The notes beneath the pieces are model-generated. The model worked only from the letters and a program-made list of their open reading frames with translations, searched no databases and was not told the origin of the DNA. A program made the translations under genes and the position numbers. From Paludibacter sp. (lineage in GTDB: Bacteria; Bacteroidota; Bacteroidia; Bacteroidales; Paludibacteraceae), in contig JAUSNQ010000041.1 in the NCBI GenBank assembly GCA_030655595.1, positions 1 to 16,251 on the forward strand: a stretch of 16,251 nucleotides of DNA. The letters run 5' to 3'. Shown one piece after another: positions 7,170 to 14,523 of this stretch; within the stretch, counting starts at the first letter, position 1, and each line of letters begins with the position of its first letter.

Positions 7170-8288
7170 CTATTCTTTCTGCCAAAAAATATTAGCTGCA
7201 ATTCTGTCAATTATTTCAGTTGCAAAACCAACCTGACGAACAGACTTGAAAATAAGACCAATATCATCGATTGTGCTTCCTTTCAATTCTCTGATTGTAG
7301 TACTTGTTCCATCATCAAAAGTGATTTTAATGTCCCTTTTTTGGTTTGTAAGTCCTAAATTTTCGGGATCAGGTTGTGTTATTACAATCTCAACTTTTGA
7401 ATTTGTTTGCAATACTCCGTTTACATAAACTTTAGCACTGTCTAAACTATTAGGACCAAGAACACGTTCAATTTTCACATTTCCAATTGTTAAAGAATAA
7501 ACTTTCTCGCGGTGACGAAGTTCAGAATTCACCTTGTATGAAGTAATATTTTCTTCGTATAGAACAACATTATCTTTCGAAATTGAATAAACTGAAACAG
7601 CAGTGTCTCCGGTATTTTGCTGATTTAAAACCGCATAACCACTTGTCAGCGTATACACTGATAAGAAATTATATCCATTAACCTTATTTCTTGTTTTTTG
7701 TGTGTTTACGGTGCCAACTGGCAAGTTGTCAATTTTAAGATCTGCATTCATTTGATACTCCAAACCCTTTTCAAAATGACGAGAAAGCATATACTTACTA
7801 ACAGATGCTTCGAAGTTGTTGGTTAATGCAGTATCTTTTGGTGCAAAAATGAATAATAGATGATAATTTCTAATTTTTTGTAATGGCAAACGCACAATTA
7901 AATTATCATCATCAGCCGTGCGATCAAAAAACCTGAGGATTGCATTTGGAGTCCTTTTTACTTTTTTCCAAGAATACTCATACACACCCGAAATATCTGA
8001 TAACAAAATCTTTACAGAGTCGACTCTTTTATCAGGAGCCATTAGAGCTACATTAACATTTTCTTGCACAACCGGTTCAATTCCGCTTAAGAGTTTGAAA
8101 TCTGCCGAATTTTTAATTGCATTTACAGCTTCCGCCAAAGACTCAACACTATTGTTGAGTGAAACTTTCAATGAAACCTGCTCATCCAATAAAGGCTGTC
8201 CTTCATTCTTTAACTCTGTAGCAGGATCACAAGCACTAAACACGAACAAGGACAAAATGATATTTGTCAACCAAATTTTTGTTTTCAT
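7170..8288 (-). CDS. Hypothetical lipoprotein
   Basis: I do not recognise this 372-residue protein. It begins with a lipoprotein signal peptide: Lys2 and Lys4, a hydrophobic stretch, and FSAC with Cys20 as the lipidated residue. It is therefore anchored to the outer or inner membrane facing the periplasm or the surface. The residues after Cys20 (DPATELKNE) do not form the run of acidic residues reported as a surface-export signal in some Bacteroidota. The rest alternates short polar and hydrophobic stretches suggestive of beta-rich domains, with no cysteines that I could pair, no catalytic motif and no obvious internal repeat. The segment VYVNGVLQTNSKVEIV near residues 290-305 resembles a beta-sandwich strand pair. 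It has its own candidate promoter and a strong terminator, so it is probably a single-gene unit. Confidence 0.75.
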   Translation of the reverse strand: MKTKIWLTNIILSLFVFSACDPATELKNEGQPLLDEQVSLKVSLNNSVESLAEAVNAIKNSADFKLLSGIEPVVQENVNVALMAPDKRVDSVKILLSDISGVYEYSWKKVKRTPNAILRFFDRTADDDNLIVRLPLQKIRNYHLLFIFAPKDTALTNNFEASVSKYMLSRHFEKGLEYQMNADLKIDNLPVGTVNTQKTRNKVNGYNFLSVYTLTSGYAVLNQQNTGDTAVSVYSISKDNVVLYEENITSYKVNSELRHREKVYSLTIGNVKIERVLGPNSLDSAKVYVNGVLQTNSKVEIVITQPDPENLGLTNQKRDIKITFDDGTSTTIRELKGSTIDDIGLIFKSVRQVGFATEIIDRIAANIFWQKE

Positions 8289-8346
8289 ATTAATAATTAT
8301 TTATAAATACTTACTGAAAAATATTAGACTCTGGGAGAATAGACCG

Positions 8347-8354
8347 CAAATGTA
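8347..8354 (-). promoter_or_regulatory. Candidate -7 element of the 372-residue lipoprotein gene
   Basis: TACATTTG on the minus strand matches TAnnTTTG and would give a leader of about 55 nt before the ATG at 8288. No convincing TTTG is seen upstream at the usual distance; a TTTA lies 17 bp away. Confidence 0.35.
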
Positions 8355-8520
8355 ACATAAGGTTTAATCAATAAATCTTCATTCAGTGAAAATAATGCTC
8401 ATTTTAAGTAGAAAGTCATAATTTGTCTGTGAAATTAATCTTTTTATCCCGGATCATGACTAAAACATTCAGTGTAAGTATTGCAACCCATAAAATAAAA
8501 TGGTTATCAACACTAATATT

Positions 8521-9783
8521 TTATTTAGCAAATACATCACCATGTGTTTTGAGATTGATGATACCGTCCAATAGTTTTCGCATTTCAATATGGTTGCCCA
8601 TTTCCTGATGATTGACTCCAACAACTTGAACATGATATGTATTATTTCCAGTTTGAAGAAATGAAACCACATCTTTCTTCGATAATATCCCATCATTTTC
8701 AAGGATATAAGGCAGGTACATTTGCTTACAGCTTAGTTTTCGCAAATCAGATCCCATTGGGATACAATAATTTTGCAATCTGTATTCAATTGCACCCATG
8801 TTTTTAGCAAAATCTGCATGCATACCAACATCTAAATACCTTGACAAAGCATCCCATTCAAAACGAGCTTTGAGAACCAACTCCCGTGTGAGCCATATCC
8901 AGGGCAAGAAAATAGCGGGTATTGCTAATGCATTATAAACAAGATTATGCGCCATTTGAATTTGATTAATGAATGCCAATCCTGCATGTATTTTCGGAAT
9001 AAACTCCTGATCATAAGACTTATCAATATTCTCAGGATTCATTAGCTCTGAAATTTTACTCAATGATCCCATCGCTCTAACGACCTGCCAATTATTTTCC
9101 GCTCCATAGATATTGATATGAGGGACTGTTGTATTTATTGAATTCAAATCTCTTAAATACTTGCTGTCAGGTAACATATCTCTGATACAAGGATGGCTCA
9201 ATGCGTAGATTCCTATTCCTGATTGATATTTCATTTTTAATAGCAGTAGAGTGTTATTGAGGGTAATTTTTTTAAAAATACCGATAGGCAAAATAATCGG
9301 AGCTGCTAATGTCGTGACAGGAATTCCTGAGAAAATATCAGAAACTAGTGAAACATCAATCGCTTTATTTGCATTTAAAATGGCATTTGAAAAAAAATCA
9401 TAACTCTTCCCATTAAGCAAATTCTGAAGCAATGTCGACCCTAAATTTGGAGTCCCAATAGTAATTATCGCCTTTACCTTCGGGGATAGTCGTTGCATTG
9501 AACGAGCAATTAAACCACCCATACTATGACCAATCAATATAAAACTATCATGCTCTTCATTTGGTTTAAGATAATTCACATACAGATTAGATGCTATTTC
9601 AGAAATTGAATTATTGGGTGGATATTTATAGATATATCCGTTAGTTCCTGTCAGCTCTTGTTGGTAGATATCCCAGATATGAGCACCTTTTTCGCCTTCC
9701 AAACCTTGAAGCCAAATATATTTATTGGCTGAAAAGCTTACTAAACTGATTAGCAAGAAAATAATTATAAATGTTTTTTTCAT
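8521..9783 (-). CDS. Secreted lipase-like alpha/beta hydrolase
   Basis: This 420-residue protein has a clear signal peptide (residues 1-19, ending SFSA), so it is exported. The nucleophile elbow GHSMGG gives Ser87, followed by the strand AIITIGTPNLGS, the pattern of triacylglycerol lipases and of PGAP1-like esterases (GTPHxGS in the classic form). Near the C-terminus NDGILSKKD (Asp364) and VNHQEMGNH (His392) fit the Asp and His of the triad in the NDG-x-V / His arrangement of lipases, so Ser87-Asp364-His392 is my proposed triad. The region between about 120 and 340 is a long insert that probably forms the lid; it contains hydrophobic stretches near 155-180 and 285-300. The natural substrate is unknown. 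It begins 65 bp after the upstream lipoprotein gene without a visible promoter or terminator in between, so the two are probably co-transcribed. Confidence 0.85.
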   Translation of the reverse strand: MKKTFIIIFLLISLVSFSANKYIWLQGLEGEKGAHIWDIYQQELTGTNGYIYKYPPNNSISEIASNLYVNYLKPNEEHDSFILIGHSMGGLIARSMQRLSPKVKAIITIGTPNLGSTLLQNLLNGKSYDFFSNAILNANKAIDVSLVSDIFSGIPVTTLAAPIILPIGIFKKITLNNTLLLLKMKYQSGIGIYALSHPCIRDMLPDSKYLRDLNSINTTVPHINIYGAENNWQVVRAMGSLSKISELMNPENIDKSYDQEFIPKIHAGLAFINQIQMAHNLVYNALAIPAIFLPWIWLTRELVLKARFEWDALSRYLDVGMHADFAKNMGAIEYRLQNYCIPMGSDLRKLSCKQMYLPYILENDGILSKKDVVSFLQTGNNTYHVQVVGVNHQEMGNHIEMRKLLDGIINLKTHGDVFAK

Positions 9784-9848
9784 TATAAAGTGTTTTTTGA
9801 TGGTATGATGAAGCTTTCATTGATATTCATTCTGGAAAATCAAAATAA

Positions 9849-10844
9849 TTACTTAAAATAATATAAGCTCTGATTTCGATAGAAAAATTCTTTTGAATGA
9901 CGAATAACTGGAATACCTTGAGCGTTTGTAAATAAAATTTCTGATTCAATACTTTCCGGATTTTCTAAGATAATTTCTTCATCATAGATATTCTTTAGCA
10001 TCTCGGTATCTCGATAAGTATATTGCTTTCTATGAATTAAATAATCTCCCTGAAAAATTTCAAACCGAAGGGTTTTAGTCATTTCCGGATTAAGCTCCAA
10101 CCTGCTTTTTAAGATGCCACTAATTTTATATCCATCTTCGTTTGAAGAACACGTTGATTGCATGGGAAATTCAATCAGCGTATTCCCATTTGAAAGTTCG
10201 GAAACATTGCCGCCTACATCAATATATTGTCGAATTGAACGAATCTTGAATGCATTATCTGTAGATTTCATTTGGTTCTTTGCAGTACTCATTTCCACAA
10301 ATACCCGCATCGTATCGAGAAACTCTTTCATGTTATCAATTGGATAAACTTCTTGTACAATCAATTCATTCTTGACATTATACACACTGAGAAATCCATC
10401 TTTGAGTACTGTCTTGGATATGCGGTCTCCTTCAGGTTCAGGATTTGCTGTAAGTTGGCACAGCGGATTTTGTTCGAAAGGAGTCAAATGTTCTGAATAG
10501 TATTCACTTCTTCCATCGTTGAAAATAATGGTTTGATTTTTTGATTCTCTAATCAGCAGTATTTCATCATAAGAGAAAATGGTATCCTGAATTTCTTCTG
10601 AATTTTTTAGTAATTTTTTTTTTAGAAAAGGATTCTTCTCTAATTTAGCAATCAAATCAGGACTTAGAAAATCGCGATGTAAATCCATTTGTAAATACTC
10701 AATCTGTTCGATGATCGTTGAATGCGTAAAAATTTCCATAGCAACTTTTTGATTTGTGATTGCTATGTCCTCAATCTCTTGATTACAAGAGTTTGTAAAC
10801 ACTGAAATAAGAAATAACACGATTAATATTAGGTTTGTCTTCAT
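9849..10844 (-). CDS. Hypothetical lipoprotein, probably co-transcribed with the lipase-like gene
   Basis: I do not recognise this 331-residue protein. It starts with a lipoprotein-type signal (Lys2, hydrophobic core, Cys20 in FTNSC; the -3 and -2 residues are unusual, which is often tolerated in Bacteroidota). The first part after the signal (about residues 21-120) is rich in Glu, Ile and Lys and probably helical. The remainder looks beta-rich, with stretches such as KTVLKDGFLSVYNVKNELIV and TLRFEIFQGDYLIHRKQYTY. Two further cysteines occur, near residues 130 and 230. No catalytic motif is visible. It is the first gene of a two-gene unit with the lipase-like protein, which suggests a partner role (folding aid, anchor or inhibitor), but nothing in the sequence proves it. 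I found no convincing promoter motif just upstream. Confidence 0.7.
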   Translation of the reverse strand: MKTNLILIVLFLISVFTNSCNQEIEDIAITNQKVAMEIFTHSTIIEQIEYLQMDLHRDFLSPDLIAKLEKNPFLKKKLLKNSEEIQDTIFSYDEILLIRESKNQTIIFNDGRSEYYSEHLTPFEQNPLCQLTANPEPEGDRISKTVLKDGFLSVYNVKNELIVQEVYPIDNMKEFLDTMRVFVEMSTAKNQMKSTDNAFKIRSIRQYIDVGGNVSELSNGNTLIEFPMQSTCSSNEDGYKISGILKSRLELNPEMTKTLRFEIFQGDYLIHRKQYTYRDTEMLKNIYDEEIILENPESIESEILFTNAQGIPVIRHSKEFFYRNQSLYYFK

Positions 10845-10910
10845 AAGATAAGGTTATAAGATAAATATTAGGAGTTCATAAATTCAATAAGAATGCTTGC
10901 AATATTTCGC

Positions 10911-10944
10911 AAAACACCCTGACAAAATCATTCTTGTCAGGGTG
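10911..10944 (-). terminator. Candidate terminator downstream of dprA
   Basis: A perfect 11-bp stem, caccctgacaa (10915-10925) with ttgtcagggtg (10934-10944), encloses an 8-nt loop. On the minus strand it is followed by only four T (10911-10914), so termination may be partial. It lies about 150 bp after the dprA stop at 11093 and 70 bp before the next gene's ATG. Confidence 0.6.
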
Positions 10945-11092
10945 CTAATTTAGGATGTTTCGGGAAACAAATGAATAAGTAATTAAGAAATCTGAAATTT
11001 TTATACCTTTTACCTACACTAATAATCAGATGTTTAAAAAATATTTTTGATGCAAAAGGTAAAAACAAGCAAAAAGAAAAAAATGTTGTGTT

Positions 11093-12214
11093 TTACACTA
11101 TGTTGACAATTTTATAAATTCCGCCCGGAAGACATTTTACAAGCGATTTAAATTCTATTTCCAGCAAAAGTGCGGTAAGTTTGCTATAGGAGAACCCCAA
11201 TGCAACTGCCAACTCATTCACATGAATGCCATCCGGAAATTTTCTAATTGATGTATAAATCAGTTGTTCGTCGGCTGTTAATTCTATAAAAAGTTCTGTT
11301 TGAACACGCTGCTTGGCGTTTGATTGCTCTTCCCACCCCATGATTTTCAGGAAATTCTCGGCAGAATCTATCAACGAAGCTTTGTTATTGCTTATTAGTG
11401 CGTTGCATCCCGTTGACCATTCATCATTGATTCGACCGGGGAAAGCAAACACATCCCGATTGTAATCATTTGCCAAATCAGCTGTGATTAAGGCACCCCC
11501 TTTTTTGGCAGATTCAACGACAACCAGTGCATCAGATAATCCCGCGATTATTCGATTTCTTTGTACAAAGTTTTGTCTATCCGGATTTGTTTTACTGAGA
11601 TACTCTGTGACCAAACCTCCCTTTTCCAGCATTTTCACGGCAACTGACCTGTGCCCTGGCGGATAAATTTTATCCAGTCCATGCGCAATAACACCAATGG
11701 TTGGAATATTATAATCCAAAGCCGCTTTGTGCGCACAAATATCGATTCCGTAAGCTAAACCACTTACCACTACGATATTAGGAACTTGCGCCAACTGAGC
11801 AATAAAATCCCGGCATATTTCTTTGCCATAGGGTGTTGCGTTTCTTGTCCCGACAACACCTACAAATTTCGCATCATTTAAATTTTGCGCACATTTTGCA
11901 AACAACAATAAAGGTGCATCGGGGCATTCTTTTAACCGAAATGGATAGTTCTTGTCACTATAGTAGAAGTGTTGAATGCTATTTTTCAAAATAAACTCAA
12001 TTTCTTCTTCAGCCCTCAGCAAAGCGTCTTTGTGATTGATAATTTCTTTTGCGAGATTTGTCCCTATTCCGGGAATCTTAGCTAAATTCTTTTTTTTCTC
12101 CTTGAAAACAGCCTCTTCGTTACCAAGATAAGCGATGAGATTTTTTGCCAGATTGTTTCCAATGCCATTAATGAGTGTAATTCCAATTCTAAATTTTAAT
12201 AGTTCCAGGTTCAT
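11093..12214 (-). CDS. dprA: DNA-processing protein DprA (Smf)
   Basis: DprA binds incoming single-stranded DNA during natural transformation and loads RecA; it is widely kept also in species not known to be competent. Taken from the Met at 12214 the protein has 373 residues, normal for the family. The N-terminal helix-hairpin-helix pair shows as INGIGNNLAKNL and IPGIGTNLAKEI (about residues 15-60). The Rossmann-like core carries VGVVGTRNATPYG, VVSGLAYGIDICAHKAAL, IYPPGH, GGLVTEY, the RNRIIAGLSDALVVVES run, GGALITADLA, FAFPG and STGCNALI. A C-terminal winged-helix (from about 305, LTADEQLIYTSIRKFPDG) follows. The frame is open further up to an ATG at 12277, but that start would overlap the vanZ-like gene by 38 bp and add a non-conserved 21-residue tail. 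The ATG at 12214 leaves a 25-bp gap and fits an operon with it. Confidence 0.95.
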   Translation of the reverse strand: MNLELLKFRIGITLINGIGNNLAKNLIAYLGNEEAVFKEKKKNLAKIPGIGTNLAKEIINHKDALLRAEEEIEFILKNSIQHFYYSDKNYPFRLKECPDAPLLLFAKCAQNLNDAKFVGVVGTRNATPYGKEICRDFIAQLAQVPNIVVVSGLAYGIDICAHKAALDYNIPTIGVIAHGLDKIYPPGHRSVAVKMLEKGGLVTEYLSKTNPDRQNFVQRNRIIAGLSDALVVVESAKKGGALITADLANDYNRDVFAFPGRINDEWSTGCNALISNNKASLIDSAENFLKIMGWEEQSNAKQRVQTELFIELTADEQLIYTSIRKFPDGIHVNELAVALGFSYSKLTALLLEIEFKSLVKCLPGGIYKIVNIV

Positions 12215-12239
12215 AAAAACAGATAAAAAAAGGTTGATA

Positions 12240-12620
12240 TTAGGTTTTAAAACTTCTTTTGTAAACAACATAAACACCCCATCCGACTAAAACACCAACA
12301 GAATTACAAATCAAATCCCCCCATTCAGCAACTCGGGGAACGAAAAGTAATGACTGTAATAATTCGGTTATTCCGCCTAAAAGAAAAGGGAATAATAAAC
12401 AAATCAAAATAAAATGCCATGTCCTGTAATCATTACTTTTCCCTTTCGTAAAATCATAAATCAGGACTAAAGTGAGTGATAAATACATCAGGAAATGAAC
12501 TAATTTATCCAGATTTGAAACTTCTGGAATGCTTTCTAAAGGAGGAAGCTTTGCAAAAGACAAAACAAGAATGATTAGTGTTAACAACACTGATTTCCAA
12601 TAATTATATAAAAATTGCAT
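12240..12620 (-). CDS. VanZ family membrane protein
   Basis: This 126-residue protein has about four membrane segments. The VanZ-like pattern is clear: an N-terminal helix, then DKLVHFLMYLSLTLVL (with the usual DK-x-x-H-x-x-x-Y), then TELLQSLL, and a final WGDLICNSVGVLVGWGVY in which the Asp and Asn are the conserved polar residues. VanZ itself gives low-level teicoplanin resistance, but most small relatives in chromosomes have no known function, and resistance should not be inferred here. It starts 51 bp after the nucleoside kinase stop and ends 25 bp before the dprA start, so it probably shares a transcript with dprA and perhaps with the kinase. Confidence 0.85.
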   Translation of the reverse strand: MQFLYNYWKSVLLTLIILVLSFAKLPPLESIPEVSNLDKLVHFLMYLSLTLVLIYDFTKGKSNDYRTWHFILICLLFPFLLGGITELLQSLLFVPRVAEWGDLICNSVGVLVGWGVYVVYKRSFKT

Positions 12621-12660
12621 GATTATGAATGACGAATTAATGGATATCTGAAAAACTTTG

Positions 12661-12668
12661 CAAAGATA
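12661..12668 (-). promoter_or_regulatory. Candidate -7 element for the vanZ-dprA pair
   Basis: TATCTTTG on the minus strand matches TAnnTTTG and lies four bases beyond the kinase stop codon (12672), giving a leader of about 35 nt before the ATG at 12620. A proper TTTG is not present at the usual spacing, so this may be only an internal or weak promoter. Confidence 0.3.
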
Positions 12669-12671
12669 AAA

Positions 12672-14339
12672 TTAATATCTAAAACTGCTACCGCCCATGA
12701 ACTCCCGCAACAAAGATGTAGGTGGAATTTCACGGTCATGAATAGGAACAAAGAAATTGAGAAATTTCAATAAACGGTGAGTCTCTGTGTATTCTTCGCA
12801 ATACTTCGGAACTTCAGCCAAAATCGGTTCAGCATATTTTTTTAACACTGCCAATTCAAAAATAAGCGCTGAATTAAACATCACATCTGCATCTTCCTGA
12901 AACGGGAAAATCCATTTTTCTTCACCTCTCCTTACACTGGGCCAACGACCAATGGTGTCTTGAGCGGAATAGTTGCGGAAACGATAATCCCGGATAATTC
13001 TACGTAAAAGACGTGTATCCGTAGTAGGAACCCAGTTGTGGTTATCGATAGAAATGGTTGTAAGTGCTGATACATATACCTTAAAAGTCTTTTCGCGGGG
13101 TATTCCCGGTAATAAATCCGGATTCAACGCATGAATTCCTTCAAGAATTACAACTGTATCATGATCAAGTTTTAGAAAATCTCCCCTAAACATGCGTTTA
13201 CCGTTTTCAAAATTAAAAAACGGCAATTCAACTTCTTCCCGATTCAACAGTTGCTCCATCTGTTTGTTGAAAAACTGCAAATCAAGCGCATTGAAAGTTT
13301 CAAAATCATATTCTCCGTGTTCGTCTTTTGGTGTATCTTCTCGATTTACAAAATAATTATCCATAGAAATAATAACCGGTTTCAATCCGCTTACCATCAA
13401 CTGTACTGATAATCTTTTACTAAAAGTAGTTTTACCTGAAGAAGAAGGCCCTGATACCAAAACCAACTGTACATTCTGTCTGCGTTCGATCATATCCGCA
13501 ATTGAGGCTACTTTTTTCTCATGTAAAGCCTCAGCAACTTTTATCAAATCGAACGATTGTTTGTTTTTGCAAGCAATATTGAACTCACCGATGGTACTCA
13601 ACTTCATGATTTTATTCCAGCTGTGAAACTCGTTGAAGATATCGTACAATTTTGGCATTACTTCAAAATCCTCTAATCTGTCGGGCTGATTTCTGTTCGG
13701 TATACGTAATAAAATGCCATCATAATAGGGTAACAAATCGAATAAATTTAACATGTTGGTGTTTGGCAACAGGACACCGTTATAATAATCGACATAATCA
13801 TTGATTCTAAAGTAACGCATATAAGGCGTATTAATCGTTTCAAAAAGCGAAAGATTTTCATGCTGGTTTTGTTGATTTGCAAAAAGCCTTTTTACTTCCC
13901 TGACTTGTTTTTCTTCCACAAAAATTTGCTCACCTTTTGTAATAATTTGTTTCATTGTCGCTTTTATCAAATCAATATCATCTGATGTCAAAGGTTTATC
14001 AGTATAATCGAGGCGACAATAATATCCTTTTGATATAGAATGAACGATTCGTAGTACTGATTCGGGAAATAGCTGATTTACTGCGTAAGCAAAGACCATA
14101 CTTAATGTGCGCACATATACGCGCATGCCTGAAGGACAACTTGAATCGATAAACTCAATATCTTTGGGCTTATAGACCAGAAAATTTAAATCTTCTACTT
14201 TATAATTTACCCGTGCCGCAACCACCGGAAATTTTAAAATAATACCCAATGCTCGAGAAATTTCCATCAAAGATGTCCCTATTGGAAAATCGTGGTAAGA
14301 GCGTGTATTTTTACAATAAATTGTAACTAGCTTATTCAT
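12672..14339 (-). CDS. Nucleoside (uridine-type) kinase with ThrRS-like TGS and editing-domain N-terminus
   Basis: This 555-residue protein is probably cytosolic. Residues 1 to about 65 form a TGS-like domain (VTIYCKNTRSYHDFPIGTSLMEI). About 70-170 resemble the second additional (editing) domain of threonyl-tRNA synthetase, visible in SKGYYCRLDY and in TSDDIDLIKATMKQIITKGEQI. From about 285 on is a uridine-kinase-like P-loop domain: Walker A GPSSSGKTT at 297-305, IISMDNYFVNRED (the DxYY-like substrate motif), YDFETFNALD, and VVILEGIHAL (Walker B region). It most likely phosphorylates uridine, cytidine or a related nucleoside using NTP. This architecture is known in Bacteroidota, Firmicutes and Thermotogae. 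The two histidines that bind metal in the ThrRS editing site are replaced (Arg77 and Met81), so the N-terminal part is unlikely to hydrolyse mischarged tRNA. It diverges from the Na/Pi transporter gene; only a weak -7-like TATTTTTA (14371-14378) is seen upstream. Confidence 0.92.
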   Translation of the reverse strand: MNKLVTIYCKNTRSYHDFPIGTSLMEISRALGIILKFPVVAARVNYKVEDLNFLVYKPKDIEFIDSSCPSGMRVYVRTLSMVFAYAVNQLFPESVLRIVHSISKGYYCRLDYTDKPLTSDDIDLIKATMKQIITKGEQIFVEEKQVREVKRLFANQQNQHENLSLFETINTPYMRYFRINDYVDYYNGVLLPNTNMLNLFDLLPYYDGILLRIPNRNQPDRLEDFEVMPKLYDIFNEFHSWNKIMKLSTIGEFNIACKNKQSFDLIKVAEALHEKKVASIADMIERRQNVQLVLVSGPSSSGKTTFSKRLSVQLMVSGLKPVIISMDNYFVNREDTPKDEHGEYDFETFNALDLQFFNKQMEQLLNREEVELPFFNFENGKRMFRGDFLKLDHDTVVILEGIHALNPDLLPGIPREKTFKVYVSALTTISIDNHNWVPTTDTRLLRRIIRDYRFRNYSAQDTIGRWPSVRRGEEKWIFPFQEDADVMFNSALIFELAVLKKYAEPILAEVPKYCEEYTETHRLLKFLNFFVPIHDREIPPTSLLREFMGGSSFRY

Positions 14340-14398
14340 AAAGAAGAGAATTTAATTTTAATTTTTTTCGTAAAAATAGGAATTTTAATTGAATAGTC

Positions 14399-14429
14399 TT
14401 TGCGTTTTTATTTATTTAAAGTATTTTTG
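14399..14429 (+). promoter_or_regulatory. Promoter of the Na/Pi cotransporter gene
   Basis: A -33 TTTG (14399-14402), an exact 19-bp spacer and a -7 TATTTTTG (14422-14429) give a perfect match to the Bacteroidota promoter. Transcription should begin near 14434, leaving a leader of about 90 nt before the ATG at 14524, in which I see no obvious hairpin or riboswitch. Confidence 0.65.
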
Positions 14430-14523
14430 TAACGCTTTTGTAACACCTATCACAACTTAACTCCATTTCATTTCTTTCATTTATAATTTTGAAATACGTA
14501 TTAATTCTTTTCAAACACACTGC

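Noticed and set aside
7918..8355. A 145-codon open frame on the plus strand overlapping the start of the 372-residue lipoprotein gene
   Set aside because: The opposite strand encodes a lipoprotein with signal peptide, candidate promoter and terminator; the plus-strand product is low-complexity and unrecognised.
8317..8522. A 10-bp inverted repeat (aaaatattag / ctaatatttt) and a 9-bp direct repeat (cattcagtg at 8380 and 8466) in the 8289-8520 gap
   Set aside because: The arms are AT-rich or short and 80-190 bp apart, without flanking element structure, so chance is the simpler explanation. I see nothing else in this gap apart from the candidate -7 box.
9784..9848. A small ATGAA-N3-TTCAT inverted repeat between the 331-residue lipoprotein and lipase genes
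   Set aside because: Five base pairs without a T-run are too little for a terminator or operator call.
10945..11092. Possible small RNA or short gene in the spacer after dprA
   Set aside because: No start with a plausible coding frame, no promoter match and only a short imperfect inverted repeat around the cttttacc / ggtaaaa stretches; not enough to support a feature.
12215..12277. An upstream ATG at 12277 that would lengthen DprA by 21 residues
   Set aside because: It would overlap the vanZ-like gene by 38 bp and add residues not seen in the family; the ATG at 12214 fits the conserved N-terminal region.
12240..12620. Glycopeptide resistance role suggested by the VanZ name
   Set aside because: No vanA/vanH/vanX-type genes are present and small VanZ-like proteins are common in sensitive species.
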